From Lacinutrix sp. WUR7 (lineage in GTDB: Bacteria; Bacteroidota; Bacteroidia; Flavobacteriales; Flavobacteriaceae): a stretch of 64,000 nucleotides of DNA. A model generated the notes under the pieces. It was not told where the DNA came from, made no database searches, and worked only from the letters and a program-made list of their open reading frames with translations. The translations under genes were made by a program, and so were the position numbers. The stretch lies in the NCBI RefSeq assembly GCF_016864015.1, contig NZ_CP045067.1, forward strand, positions 1,957,001-2,021,000, written 5' to 3'. Shown piece by piece: positions 55,624 to 63,646 of the stretch; the stretch's first letter is position 1; the number at the start of each line of letters is the position of its first letter.

Positions 55624-56895
55624 ATGAAATTAAATTATACTGAACCTAAAATATATACAGGTGGAGTAGATATTAACTCTTGGACTAAACTTTCTAAAAC
55701 GCAACAAAAAGAAGCGTTAAAAAAAGATTGGTATGTTTATTACTCCTTTAGAAATCCTAAAACACAGCGATTAGTTAGGCAAACTAATATTAAAGGTGGT
55801 GTAAATAGGTATTCTGATAAAAGGAGTCGTTATCATATCCTAAAAACAGTAAAGAAAGGCTTAGAGATAGTTTTGTCTGATGGTTTTAATCCATATCAGG
55901 ATAATATGTCTTTAGAGGAATATTTAAAAAGTAAATCTTCAAGTTCTACAACAAAGCCTAAAAGTAAGCCTGAAGTTTTAAAATTGCCAGAAATTATTCT
56001 ATCCATAGAAGATGCTTTTAATTTAGGTTTAACCACAAAAGAAAATATCTTAAATAGTAATTCTTATCCTAAGTTTAGAAGTAGGATCAATAGATTTAAT
56101 AAATGGTTAAACGAGAACAACTATACTTCAAAATCTTGCATAACAACCGTTACTAAAAAAGTGGTAATACATTATTTGAATTCTGTATTACAAAACTCTA
56201 GTCCAAGAAACAGAAACAATGCTAGAACTGATATCGCTTCCTTTTTTCAAGTATTGGTAGATAACGATGTGTTGCAAGAGAATTTTGTAAAGAAGATAAA
56301 CGTTTTAAAGGCTGTTCCAGAAAGGAATAAAACCTATACACCAAAACAGCAAAAGGATATTTATGCTTATTTAAAAAGTGCTGATCCTATTCTATACTTA
56401 TTCGTTCAATTTGTATCCTATAATTTTTTAAGACCTATTGAGGTTTGTAGATTAAAAGTTGGCGATTTAGATTTAGTAGATAGAAAGCTTTATGTTCGAG
56501 CAAAAAATCAACCTGTTAAAATTAAAATCATACCAGATATTTTAATTAAAGAACTGCCTGATTTAAAAAGTTTGAATAATGATGCTCTTCTATTTACACC
56601 TCATAATATTGGAGATAATTGGGATGCAAATGAATCTAATAGAAGAGATTACTTCACAAAACGATTTAAAAAAATTAAAGATCACTTTGGTTTAGGTAAG
56701 GATTACGGTTTATATAGTTTTAGACATACTTTTATTACCAAACTATATAAGGAAATGGCTAAAACAGCCACGCCTTTTGAGGTGAAAAGCAAATTACAAT
56801 TAATTACAGGCCATGCAACTATGAAGGCATTAGAGCAATACCTTCGAGATATAGACGCTGTCTTACCTGAAGACTATTCAAAACTTTTAAAATAA
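55624..56895 (+). CDS. Tyrosine recombinase (phage-type integrase)
   Basis: This is a 423-residue integrase: an N-terminal arm-binding region (about 1-115), a SAM-like core-binding domain (about 125-225) and a C-terminal catalytic domain. Catalytic residues are visible: Arg in NFLRPIEVCRL, the SFRH of LYSFRHTFITKLY, the LITGHATMKALEQYLRD segment with its His, and the Tyr nucleophile in EQYLRD. I start at the ATG at 55624 (MKLNYTEPKIYTGG); the frame opens at 55567, but those codons overlap the tRNA terminator and repeats. Confidence 0.93.
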   Translation: MKLNYTEPKIYTGGVDINSWTKLSKTQQKEALKKDWYVYYSFRNPKTQRLVRQTNIKGGVNRYSDKRSRYHILKTVKKGLEIVLSDGFNPYQDNMSLEEYLKSKSSSSTTKPKSKPEVLKLPEIILSIEDAFNLGLTTKENILNSNSYPKFRSRINRFNKWLNENNYTSKSCITTVTKKVVIHYLNSVLQNSSPRNRNNARTDIASFFQVLVDNDVLQENFVKKINVLKAVPERNKTYTPKQQKDIYAYLKSADPILYLFVQFVSYNFLRPIEVCRLKVGDLDLVDRKLYVRAKNQPVKIKIIPDILIKELPDLKSLNNDALLFTPHNIGDNWDANESNRRDYFTKRFKKIKDHFGLGKDYGLYSFRHTFITKLYKEMAKTATPFEVKSKLQLITGHATMKALEQYLRDIDAVLPEDYSKLLK

Positions 56896-56896
56896 T

Positions 56897-57856
56897 ATGG
56901 AATACGAATATTTTGGGATTACTGATGAGAAGAAGTTTCTTGAATTAAATGATAAAGAACGTTTAGATTATTTTATTAATAATAATATATTTAAACAAAG
57001 CTACGCTCTCAATTTTAATGGGATTCCTGAGCCTAGTCAAACGGGCAAAATATCCCTAAATATGGAGTTGTCACAAGATCATCTAGAATATTCTTTTGTA
57101 AAAGAAATTGGTGCTGAAATTTATCATTTTTTACTTAAATCATATAAACTTTATTTAGGAGCGAATGTTGTTTTTTTTCAAAGAGATTTCGAATCAGAGA
57201 TTTACGGCTTGAATAATGATGACAAAAGAAAAAAAGGTCTCTATTATTTTAACGAGTTCTATAAGAAATTTGGAAATAATTTAAATTCGAAAATGCATTT
57301 TAACTCTAAAGGAAAAAGAGAATTAGAGGCTAGATTTGCAACACTAAAAAGAGAACAGAAAGCACTTGAAAGTTTATTACTAAATGATTTTGACTTAGTT
57401 TGTAATTTTTTATTAGGTGTACAAGGATATTTTAATAAAGAATTATACGAAAATAATGAGCTTATAAAGCAGTTGTTTTATTTTGAAAATAATTTACAAA
57501 TACTTTTATATTTAAATAATACTTTCAAGTATGAAGAGAATGAATGGTTTTCAGAAAATTCAATTAGCCAGAAGATTTATAAAGATAATGAACAAGGTTT
57601 TGCCTCGAAAAAGGTAGTTGAGTTTATAGAGTTTGTATTTTCTAATCCTTTAAACAGAAAACGAAATTTTGGTTTAGCAGTTTTTCATAGTATGAAAGAG
57701 TTGGAGTTAATTAATTGTTCAGCCAAACAATTTAAAGAGCTTTGTAATACCAACTTTAAATGTGAATTTAAAAATTTACAACTAGGAAACCCTTCAAATA
57801 GTCATCTAAAAAAGGTCGAAAATTTCAAAAAACAATGGGGTGAATTTGAAAATTAG
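56897..57856 (+). CDS. Unrecognised protein of the element
   Basis: This is a 319-residue protein that I do not recognise. It begins MEYEYFGITDEKKFLELNDK, one base after the integrase stop, so it is probably co-expressed with it. It has no signal peptide, membrane helix or known nuclease or ATP motif. It is Asn- and Phe-rich and mostly helical, with a charged middle (KGKRELEARFATLKREQKAL). The link to int may point to an accessory in excision or to element-specific control, but nothing in the sequence shows which. Confidence 0.75.
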   Translation: MEYEYFGITDEKKFLELNDKERLDYFINNNIFKQSYALNFNGIPEPSQTGKISLNMELSQDHLEYSFVKEIGAEIYHFLLKSYKLYLGANVVFFQRDFESEIYGLNNDDKRKKGLYYFNEFYKKFGNNLNSKMHFNSKGKRELEARFATLKREQKALESLLLNDFDLVCNFLLGVQGYFNKELYENNELIKQLFYFENNLQILLYLNNTFKYEENEWFSENSISQKIYKDNEQGFASKKVVEFIEFVFSNPLNRKRNFGLAVFHSMKELELINCSAKQFKELCNTNFKCEFKNLQLGNPSNSHLKKVENFKKQWGEFEN

Positions 57857-57873
57857 CGTACCTATTTTTACAA

Positions 57874-57930
57874 TTCTCCAATTTCCACAATAATTCTCCA
57901 GATTTCTCCAAAAATTCTCCATTTTTCTCT
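57874..57930. repeat. Helically phased TTCTCCA array (iteron-like)
   Basis: TTCTCCA occurs at 57874, 57894, 57904 and 57915, with degenerate units near 57882 (TTTCCA) and 57924 (TTTTCTC). The starts are thus spaced about 10-11 bp, one helical turn. It lies in the 198-bp gap upstream of the ribbon-helix-helix and RepA-like genes, the place expected for replication iterons or an operator array. Confidence 0.6.
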
Positions 57931-57960
57931 CTTTTTATTACTTCCATTGTTTCACAAATT

Positions 57961-58003
57961 GCACTTAGTTAAATCTTATTAGCTAGGTGCTATTTTTTTT
58001 TAC
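57961..58003 (+). terminator. Terminator between the phased array and the ribbon-helix-helix gene
   Basis: GCACTTAG / CTAGGTGC stem (one G-T pair), 14-nt loop and a T-run from 57993. It would end the int/unknown-gene transcript. Confidence 0.6.
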
Positions 58004-58054
58004 ACCAATTAATAAGCATTTGATATAAAATAATGTTCAATTAAATATGTAAAA

Positions 58055-58303
58055 ATGAAAACAACAATTAACCTTAGGATTGATTCTGAGATTAAGAATC
58101 AATTAGAATTTTTATCTCAAAAAAGAGGAGTTACTACTTCTAATTTACTAAGAGAAATCATTAATGAATTTTTAAAGTTTAATTTTCCTATAGAAGATTA
58201 TGAAGATGATGATGACGATAGTGTATTAATAGATGTTATAACTATGGATTTATCTGATCTTAGTTTTATAAATGGAAATGTTAAAAATAACATTTCTAAA
58301 TGA
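58055..58303 (+). CDS. Ribbon-helix-helix (CopG/Arc-like) DNA-binding protein
   Basis: This is an 82-residue protein with an Arc/CopG fold: a beta strand (TINLRIDSEIKNQLEFL), then two helices (KRGVTTSNLLREIINEFLKF), then a highly acidic tail (DYEDDDDDSV). Proteins of this type bind DNA as dimers at repeated half-sites. The next gene overlaps it by 4 bp (ATGA), so it may control or assist the RepA-like ATPase. The TTCTCCA array is a natural candidate target. No toxin gene is next to it. Confidence 0.8.
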   Translation: MKTTINLRIDSEIKNQLEFLSQKRGVTTSNLLREIINEFLKFNFPIEDYEDDDDDSVLIDVITMDLSDLSFINGNVKNNISK

Positions 58304-59334
58304 TTAAATCTAATCTATTAAAAATTACAAAAGACCTTGAGAACAATGAAAATCAGCTTCAAAATAATGAAGCTGTTCAAGGTTGTTTAATGGTAAAAAC
58401 AGCTAATAAATGGATTGATGAGGCAAAACATCGCCCCATTCCTAATATGCTGTTTGGAGAGTTCTGGTATGAAAATGAATTAGCAATATTATTTGCTGAT
58501 ACAAATATTGGAAAGTCAATATTGGCAGTTCAAATTGCCGATAGTTTAAGTAGAGGTGAAGGTATACATGGCTTTAAGTTAGAATGTAAGCCTAAAAAGG
58601 TGTTGTATTTAGATTTTGAATTATCGGATAAGCAATTCGAGAATCGTTGCTCTGAGGATTATAAGAACCATTATGTTTTTCATGAAAATTTTTTAAGAGC
58701 AGAATTAAATGATGTTTTAGAATTACCTAAAAATCATAATTCTATTGAAGATTATTTGTGCGAATCTTTAGAAGAGGCAATAACTAGAAACAATGCCAGT
58801 GTTTTAATTATTGACAACCTTACGTATCTAAATAACGATAACGAAAAAGCCAAGTATGCTCTTCATTTAATGAAGTTACTTAAAAAGCTTACGAAGTCTA
58901 AATCTGTTTCTATTCTTGTTTTATCACATACTCCAAAGCGTGATGCATCTACACCAATTACAAAAAATGATTTAGCAGGAAGTAAAATGTTAATGAATTT
59001 TTGTGATAGTTCTTTTGCTATTGGTGCAAGTTCTCTAGATCATTCCTTTAGATATGTAAAACAAATTAAACAACGTAATACAGAGCATTTGTATCACAGT
59101 GAAAACGTTGTTTTATGCCAAATAAATAAAGAATGTAATTTTTTGAAATTTCAATTTGTTGATTTTGCAGTAGAGGCAGATCACTTAAAAAGTGCGGGTA
59201 CAACTACTATTGAAGATAGAGATGCAAAAATGTTTGATTTAATAAATCAAGGTTTATCCAATGTAAAAATTGGTAAAGAGTTAGGTATTAGTGAGTCTAC
59301 AGTTAGACAAAGAAGATTAAAGCATAATATCTAA
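58300..59334 (+). CDS. RepA-like hexameric ATPase (AAA_25 type)
   Basis: This is a 344-residue RecA-fold ATPase like the RepA helicases of plasmids and mobile elements. The Walker A loop is in ILFADTNIGKSILA (ADTNIGKS, 66-73; the usual first Gly is Ala). The Walker B Asp172 is in VLIIDNL, and a conserved HTPKRD segment (near 210) fits the arginine-finger-side motif. Residues from about 300 form a helix-turn-helix (NQGLSNVKIGKELGISESTVRQRR), which is not standard for RepA and may add site-specific DNA binding. It is coupled to the ribbon-helix-helix gene and followed after 3 bp by the 68-residue gene. Confidence 0.82.
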   Translation: MIKSNLLKITKDLENNENQLQNNEAVQGCLMVKTANKWIDEAKHRPIPNMLFGEFWYENELAILFADTNIGKSILAVQIADSLSRGEGIHGFKLECKPKKVLYLDFELSDKQFENRCSEDYKNHYVFHENFLRAELNDVLELPKNHNSIEDYLCESLEEAITRNNASVLIIDNLTYLNNDNEKAKYALHLMKLLKKLTKSKSVSILVLSHTPKRDASTPITKNDLAGSKMLMNFCDSSFAIGASSLDHSFRYVKQIKQRNTEHLYHSENVVLCQINKECNFLKFQFVDFAVEADHLKSAGTTTIEDRDAKMFDLINQGLSNVKIGKELGISESTVRQRRLKHNI

Positions 59335-59337
59335 TTA

Positions 59338-59544
59338 ATGACCGCTAATGATGTATATAACGTAGCTAAAGCGCTTTCTAGTGAAGAGCTTACTAAGCTG
59401 TGCAATATGCTCAATAGCAATGTTAAGAATAAAAAAGAAGTAAACAAACAGACTAGGAAAAGAATAATTCTACCAGAATTCACCAAAGATGATGCTATTA
59501 AATACTTAATAGAAAATCATTTTAGTAAAAAACGAGAAGCATAA
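59338..59544 (+). CDS. 68-residue small protein of the replication module
   Basis: This is a 68-residue protein that I do not recognise. It begins MTANDVYNVAKALSSEEL, 3 bp after the ATPase gene. The first half is a likely helix-turn-helix or helical hairpin, the middle is Lys/Arg-rich (NKKEVNKQTRKR), and the end reads as a helix (TKDDAIKYLIENHF). The charge suggests DNA or RNA binding. The tight position between ATPase and primase suggests a role in the same complex, but this is inference. Confidence 0.65.
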   Translation: MTANDVYNVAKALSSEELTKLCNMLNSNVKNKKEVNKQTRKRIILPEFTKDDAIKYLIENHFSKKREA

Positions 59545-59548
59545 AATA

Positions 59549-59594
59549 ACCTCGTACATATCGTATATAAAAACTTATACGAATTATACGAGGT
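59549..59594. promoter_or_regulatory. Two-tier palindrome with TCGTA half-sites
   Basis: Outer arms ACCTCGTA (59549-59556) and TACGAGGT (59587-59594) and inner arms TCGTATA (59561-59567) and TATACGA (59576-59582) are each perfect, separated by 4-nt symmetric internal loops. Each side holds two TCGTA half-sites about 8-9 bp apart. It lies between the small gene and the primase-like gene. It could be a transcription operator, an origin structure, or both. Confidence 0.5.
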
Positions 59595-59608
59595 ATATAA
59601 ATATTTAA

Positions 59609-60472
59609 ATGAAAGATAAGTATAAATATATATTAGATACATCTAGCAAAAAGTATCATTGCCCAAATTGTAATAAAAAAACGTTTGTTCGTTTTATGGA
59701 TTCTGAAACAAAACAATATATAAACAATATAGATGGTAGGTGTGACAGGGAAAGTAAATGTGGCTATTTTAAAAAGCCTAACGTAAATAAACGTATCACA
59801 TCTATAGTTAGCAATTGTAATACAAAACGTATTACGCCTACGTATCACAATGAAAATGTAATATCAACCTATGGCAAAGATTATAAACGTAATCATTTTG
59901 TTACTTACTTGTTGAAACATTTTGTTCCGTTTGATGTAAAAAACGCCATAAAGAAATATTTTATAGGTACTACAAGTCATTGGAGTGGCGCTACAGTTTT
60001 CTGGCAAGTAGATCAAAACATGAAAGTGAAAGCAGGTAAAATAATGTTATATGATTGTAATACAGGAAAACGTGTAAAAAAACCGTTTAATCATATTAGT
60101 TGGATGCATAAAAAACCGCAATTAAACGGTTTTGTATTACAACAATGCTTGTTTGGTTTACATAATCTATGCGATTATAATAAAGGAGATACTCTATGCA
60201 TAGTAGAATCTGAGAAAACCGCAATTATTATGAGTATGGTATTTCCTTCAAATTTATGGTTGGCTACAGGAAGTAAATCTAATTTCAAAGAAGAAATATT
60301 ACAACCAGTAAAAGAATTTAAAATTATAGCTTATCCAGATAAATCAGAGTATCAAAATTGGCTTAATAAATCTAAATCAATGATGGGGAATGGATTCAAT
60401 ATTAGTTGTAGTAGCTTATTAGAAGGTTTAGATTTAGAAGAGGGTAGCGATTTGGTTGATTTTTTGTTTTGA
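59609..60472 (+). CDS. Zinc-finger, toprim-like (primase-related) protein
   Basis: This is a 287-residue protein. The N-terminus has a four-Cys zinc site (Cys18, Cys21, Cys45, Cys51; HCPNC, GRCDRESKCGY). The C-terminal half has a toprim-like fold: CIVESEKTA (Glu200) and KIIAYPDKSEYQNW (Asp244; the usual second Asp is Ser). This matches the DUF6371/PG0870-type group of mobile-element proteins related to DnaG primases. Loss of the second Asp leaves catalytic activity uncertain. It lies with the RepA-like ATPase, which supports a replication role. Confidence 0.7.
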   Translation: MKDKYKYILDTSSKKYHCPNCNKKTFVRFMDSETKQYINNIDGRCDRESKCGYFKKPNVNKRITSIVSNCNTKRITPTYHNENVISTYGKDYKRNHFVTYLLKHFVPFDVKNAIKKYFIGTTSHWSGATVFWQVDQNMKVKAGKIMLYDCNTGKRVKKPFNHISWMHKKPQLNGFVLQQCLFGLHNLCDYNKGDTLCIVESEKTAIIMSMVFPSNLWLATGSKSNFKEEILQPVKEFKIIAYPDKSEYQNWLNKSKSMMGNGFNISCSSLLEGLDLEEGSDLVDFLF

Positions 60473-60567
60473 TTAAGTGTAATGTAAATATGTGGAGTAG
60501 CAGTGTTAAACCAATATTTTATTATATTTTTATAGTTCCCTTAGAGCTTAATCAATCAAAAAACTAA

Positions 60568-63500
60568 ATGAAATTCAACGAAGATTCAAGAGTCAAAATA
60601 CCATCAATATTACATCTTACAAGATTAGGGTACAAATATTTATCGTTAAAGGGAGCAGTTTGGAATGAAGAAACAAACATATTTACAGATATATTTATTG
60701 ATAGCATCCAGAAAATCAATCACGATTTAGATAAAGACGAAGCTAAAAGACTATTAAGTGATGTTTCATTACTATTAGATAATGAAGATTTAGGAAAAGC
60801 GTTCTATGAGAGATTAAGTCAAAAAACGGGACATAAGATTATTGATTTCGAAAACTTTGAAAACAATACATTTAATGTAGTTACAGAACTAACTTATAAA
60901 AACGGAGACGAAGAGTTTAGACCAGATATAATTCTTTTAGTTAATGGTTTGCCTTTAGTTTTTATAGAAGTTAAGAAGCCGAATAATAGAGAAGGTATTA
61001 TTGCCGAACGAAATAGAATAAACAAAAGATTCCAAAATAAAAAGTTTAGACGTTTTGTAAACATTACACAGTTAATGGTATTCTCTAATAATATGGAATA
61101 CGATAGTGATGATGTAGATACAGTTCAAGGTGTATTTTATGCTTCACCATCATATCACAAACCAATATTTAATTATTTCAGAGAAGAAGAAACGTTTGAT
61201 TTAGAAAGTCTTTTATTACCTGAAAATGATGCTACAGAAAACGAAGTTTTAAAAGATAACAACTTAGTTATTATTAAACATTCACCAGAGTTTTTAACCA
61301 ATAAAGATTCCAATACACCAACAAATAGAGTCTCTACTTCTTTATTCTCTAAAGATAGATTGTCTTTTGTGCTACAGTATGCAATAGCTTATGTAAATGA
61401 AAGCTCAGGCTTACAAAAACACATAATGCGTTATCCGCAATTATTTGCAACAAAAGCAATAGAGAATAAATTAAATGAAGGCATAAGAAAAGGAATTATT
61501 TGGCACACACAAGGAAGTGGAAAAACAGCATTAACATATTACAATGTTAAGTTTCTGACAGACTATTATCAAAAACAAAATGTAATACCAAAATTCTATT
61601 TTATAGTAGATAGATTAGATTTATTAATTCAAGCGAAAAGAGAATTTACAAGCAGAGGTTTAACCGTTCATATTGTTAATTCACGTACCGAGTTTGTAGC
61701 AGATATTAAATCTAAAGCAGCATTACATAACGAAAGAGGAAACGCAGAAATTACAGTAGTTAATATTCAAAAGTTTTCAGATGATGCTAAAATAGTAACA
61801 GAACAAGATTACGATATTAATATTCAACGTGTTTATTTTTTAGACGAAGTACACCGTAGTTATAATCCTGAAGGTAGTTTTTTAGCAAATTTAGAACAGT
61901 CAGATAAAAATGCTATTAAAATTGGATTAACCGGTACACCATTATTAGGTACAGAGTATAATTCTAAAACCTTGTTTGGTGATTATATTCATAAATATTA
62001 TTACAACGCATCTATTGCAGATGGTTATACACTAAAACTAATTAGAGAAGAAATAGCATCTAATTATAAAATGGTTTTAGAACAAGCCTTAAAGGAAATT
62101 AAAGTATTACAAGGTGATGTTCCTAAAAAGAAAATCTATGCAGATGCACGATTTGCAGAACCAATGTTAGATTACATTGTTGAAGATTTTGAAAGTTTTA
62201 GATTAATGAATAACGATGCATCAGTTGGTGCAATGGTAGTTTGTGACAGTTCAGATCAAGCTAAAATGTTATTTGAGATATTCAATAATAAATATAGAGA
62301 TAGTGATGCTATTGTTTTAGACAAAGTAGCAGAAGAAAGAGAATCTTACGGAGATAAAAAAAGAGAAAGCTATAAGGTTAAAAAAGCAGCTTTAATTCTT
62401 CACGACATAGGTACTAAAGAAGAACGAAAACAAGAAGTAGAAGATTTTAAAGATGGTAAAATAGATTTTCTTTTTGTTTACAATATGTTATTAACTGGTT
62501 TCGATGCTAAAAGGCTAAAGAAATTATACATAGGTCGTTTAATTAAGAAGCACAATCTATTACAAACATTAACCAGAGTAAACAGAACATATAAAGATTA
62601 TAAATATGGTTTTGTAGTTGATTTTGCAGATATTAAAGCAGAGTTTGATAAAACCAATAAAGACTATTTTGAAGAACTTCAAGAGGTTTTAGGTGATGAA
62701 ATGGAGCATTACTCTAACATCTTTAAATCTAAAGAAGAAATACAAGAAGAAATAGCAGATATAAAAGAGATATTATTTCATTATGATACTTTAAACGCTG
62801 AAAATTTCTCACAACAAATTTCTCAAATATCAGACCGTAAAAAAATGTTAGGTTTAGTAAAGGCTTTAGGTAATGCTAAAAGTCTGTACAATCTAATTCG
62901 TTTATTCGGGCATTATGAGTTGTTAGAAAAAGTAGATTTTAAAAAGCTTTCAGTATTATATAGAGAAGCTAATAATCACTTGCAATTACTAAATCAAAAG
63001 GAAGCATTAGAAAACAATATAGATACTACCAATCTATTAAATGTAGCTTTAGAAGATGTTATTTTTATGTTTAACAAAGTTGGGGAAGAAGAACTAATAT
63101 TAGCAGACCAACTAAAAGATACACTTCGTAAAACAAGAGAAGAATTAGCAAGTAATTTTGATAAAAAAGACCCTGAATTTGTAAGTTTGTATGATGAATT
63201 AGAGCGTTTGTTTAAGAAGAAGAAATTAAACGAAGTAACGCAAGAAGATATGAAAGCTAATATTGGAGCGTTAAAAGAAATTCACGCAAAAATATTAGAG
63301 TTAAATAGACAAAATAAACTACTACAAGTTAAATATGATAACGACCCTAAATACTGTCGTATACATAAACGTTTAGTAGAAAAAGGTGGTTTAACAAAAA
63401 GAGAAAGCCAATTATTTGAAGCCTTACAATCTGTTAAAAGTGAAGCAGATTTACAAGTAATACAAAATAGTCGTTTACTTCAAAATGAGGGCTATTTAGA

Positions 63501-63636
63501 TAAAATGATGATTAAATTGGTAATTAATCAATTTGTAAAACAAAACAATATTAAATTAAATCCAGAGACTTCTAAATTCATTAATAATTTAGTAGTGCAA
63601 GAATATACTAACGAATTTCACGGGCGTACAGCTTAG
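60568..63636 (+). CDS. hsdR: Type I restriction enzyme subunit HsdR
   Basis: HsdR is the motor and nuclease subunit of a type I restriction-modification complex. The 1022-residue protein has a PD-(D/E)xK nuclease in the N-terminal part (Asp120, Glu134, Lys136 in RPDIILL...VFIEVKK), then a superfamily 2 DNA translocase: Walker A GSGKT (316-320), DEVH box (426-429), TGTP (near 455), and the motif VI-like TLTRVNRTYK (near 670). A helical C-terminal domain should bind the HsdM2S core. It is intact and probably active. hsdM starts 10 bp downstream. Confidence 0.95.
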   Translation: MKFNEDSRVKIPSILHLTRLGYKYLSLKGAVWNEETNIFTDIFIDSIQKINHDLDKDEAKRLLSDVSLLLDNEDLGKAFYERLSQKTGHKIIDFENFENNTFNVVTELTYKNGDEEFRPDIILLVNGLPLVFIEVKKPNNREGIIAERNRINKRFQNKKFRRFVNITQLMVFSNNMEYDSDDVDTVQGVFYASPSYHKPIFNYFREEETFDLESLLLPENDATENEVLKDNNLVIIKHSPEFLTNKDSNTPTNRVSTSLFSKDRLSFVLQYAIAYVNESSGLQKHIMRYPQLFATKAIENKLNEGIRKGIIWHTQGSGKTALTYYNVKFLTDYYQKQNVIPKFYFIVDRLDLLIQAKREFTSRGLTVHIVNSRTEFVADIKSKAALHNERGNAEITVVNIQKFSDDAKIVTEQDYDINIQRVYFLDEVHRSYNPEGSFLANLEQSDKNAIKIGLTGTPLLGTEYNSKTLFGDYIHKYYYNASIADGYTLKLIREEIASNYKMVLEQALKEIKVLQGDVPKKKIYADARFAEPMLDYIVEDFESFRLMNNDASVGAMVVCDSSDQAKMLFEIFNNKYRDSDAIVLDKVAEERESYGDKKRESYKVKKAALILHDIGTKEERKQEVEDFKDGKIDFLFVYNMLLTGFDAKRLKKLYIGRLIKKHNLLQTLTRVNRTYKDYKYGFVVDFADIKAEFDKTNKDYFEELQEVLGDEMEHYSNIFKSKEEIQEEIADIKEILFHYDTLNAENFSQQISQISDRKKMLGLVKALGNAKSLYNLIRLFGHYELLEKVDFKKLSVLYREANNHLQLLNQKEALENNIDTTNLLNVALEDVIFMFNKVGEEELILADQLKDTLRKTREELASNFDKKDPEFVSLYDELERLFKKKKLNEVTQEDMKANIGALKEIHAKILELNRQNKLLQVKYDNDPKYCRIHKRLVEKGGLTKRESQLFEALQSVKSEADLQVIQNSRLLQNEGYLDKMMIKLVINQFVKQNNIKLNPETSKFINNLVVQEYTNEFHGRTA

Positions 63637-63646
63637 ATAAAAATAA

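Noticed and set aside
57874-57930. CRISPR array
   Set aside because: Units are only 7 bp and spaced about 10 bp; there are no 25-40 bp repeats, unique spacers or cas genes.
58055-58303. Antitoxin of a toxin-antitoxin pair
   Set aside because: The partner that overlaps it is a 344-residue ATPase, not a small RelE/ParE-like toxin, so a replication or operator role fits better.
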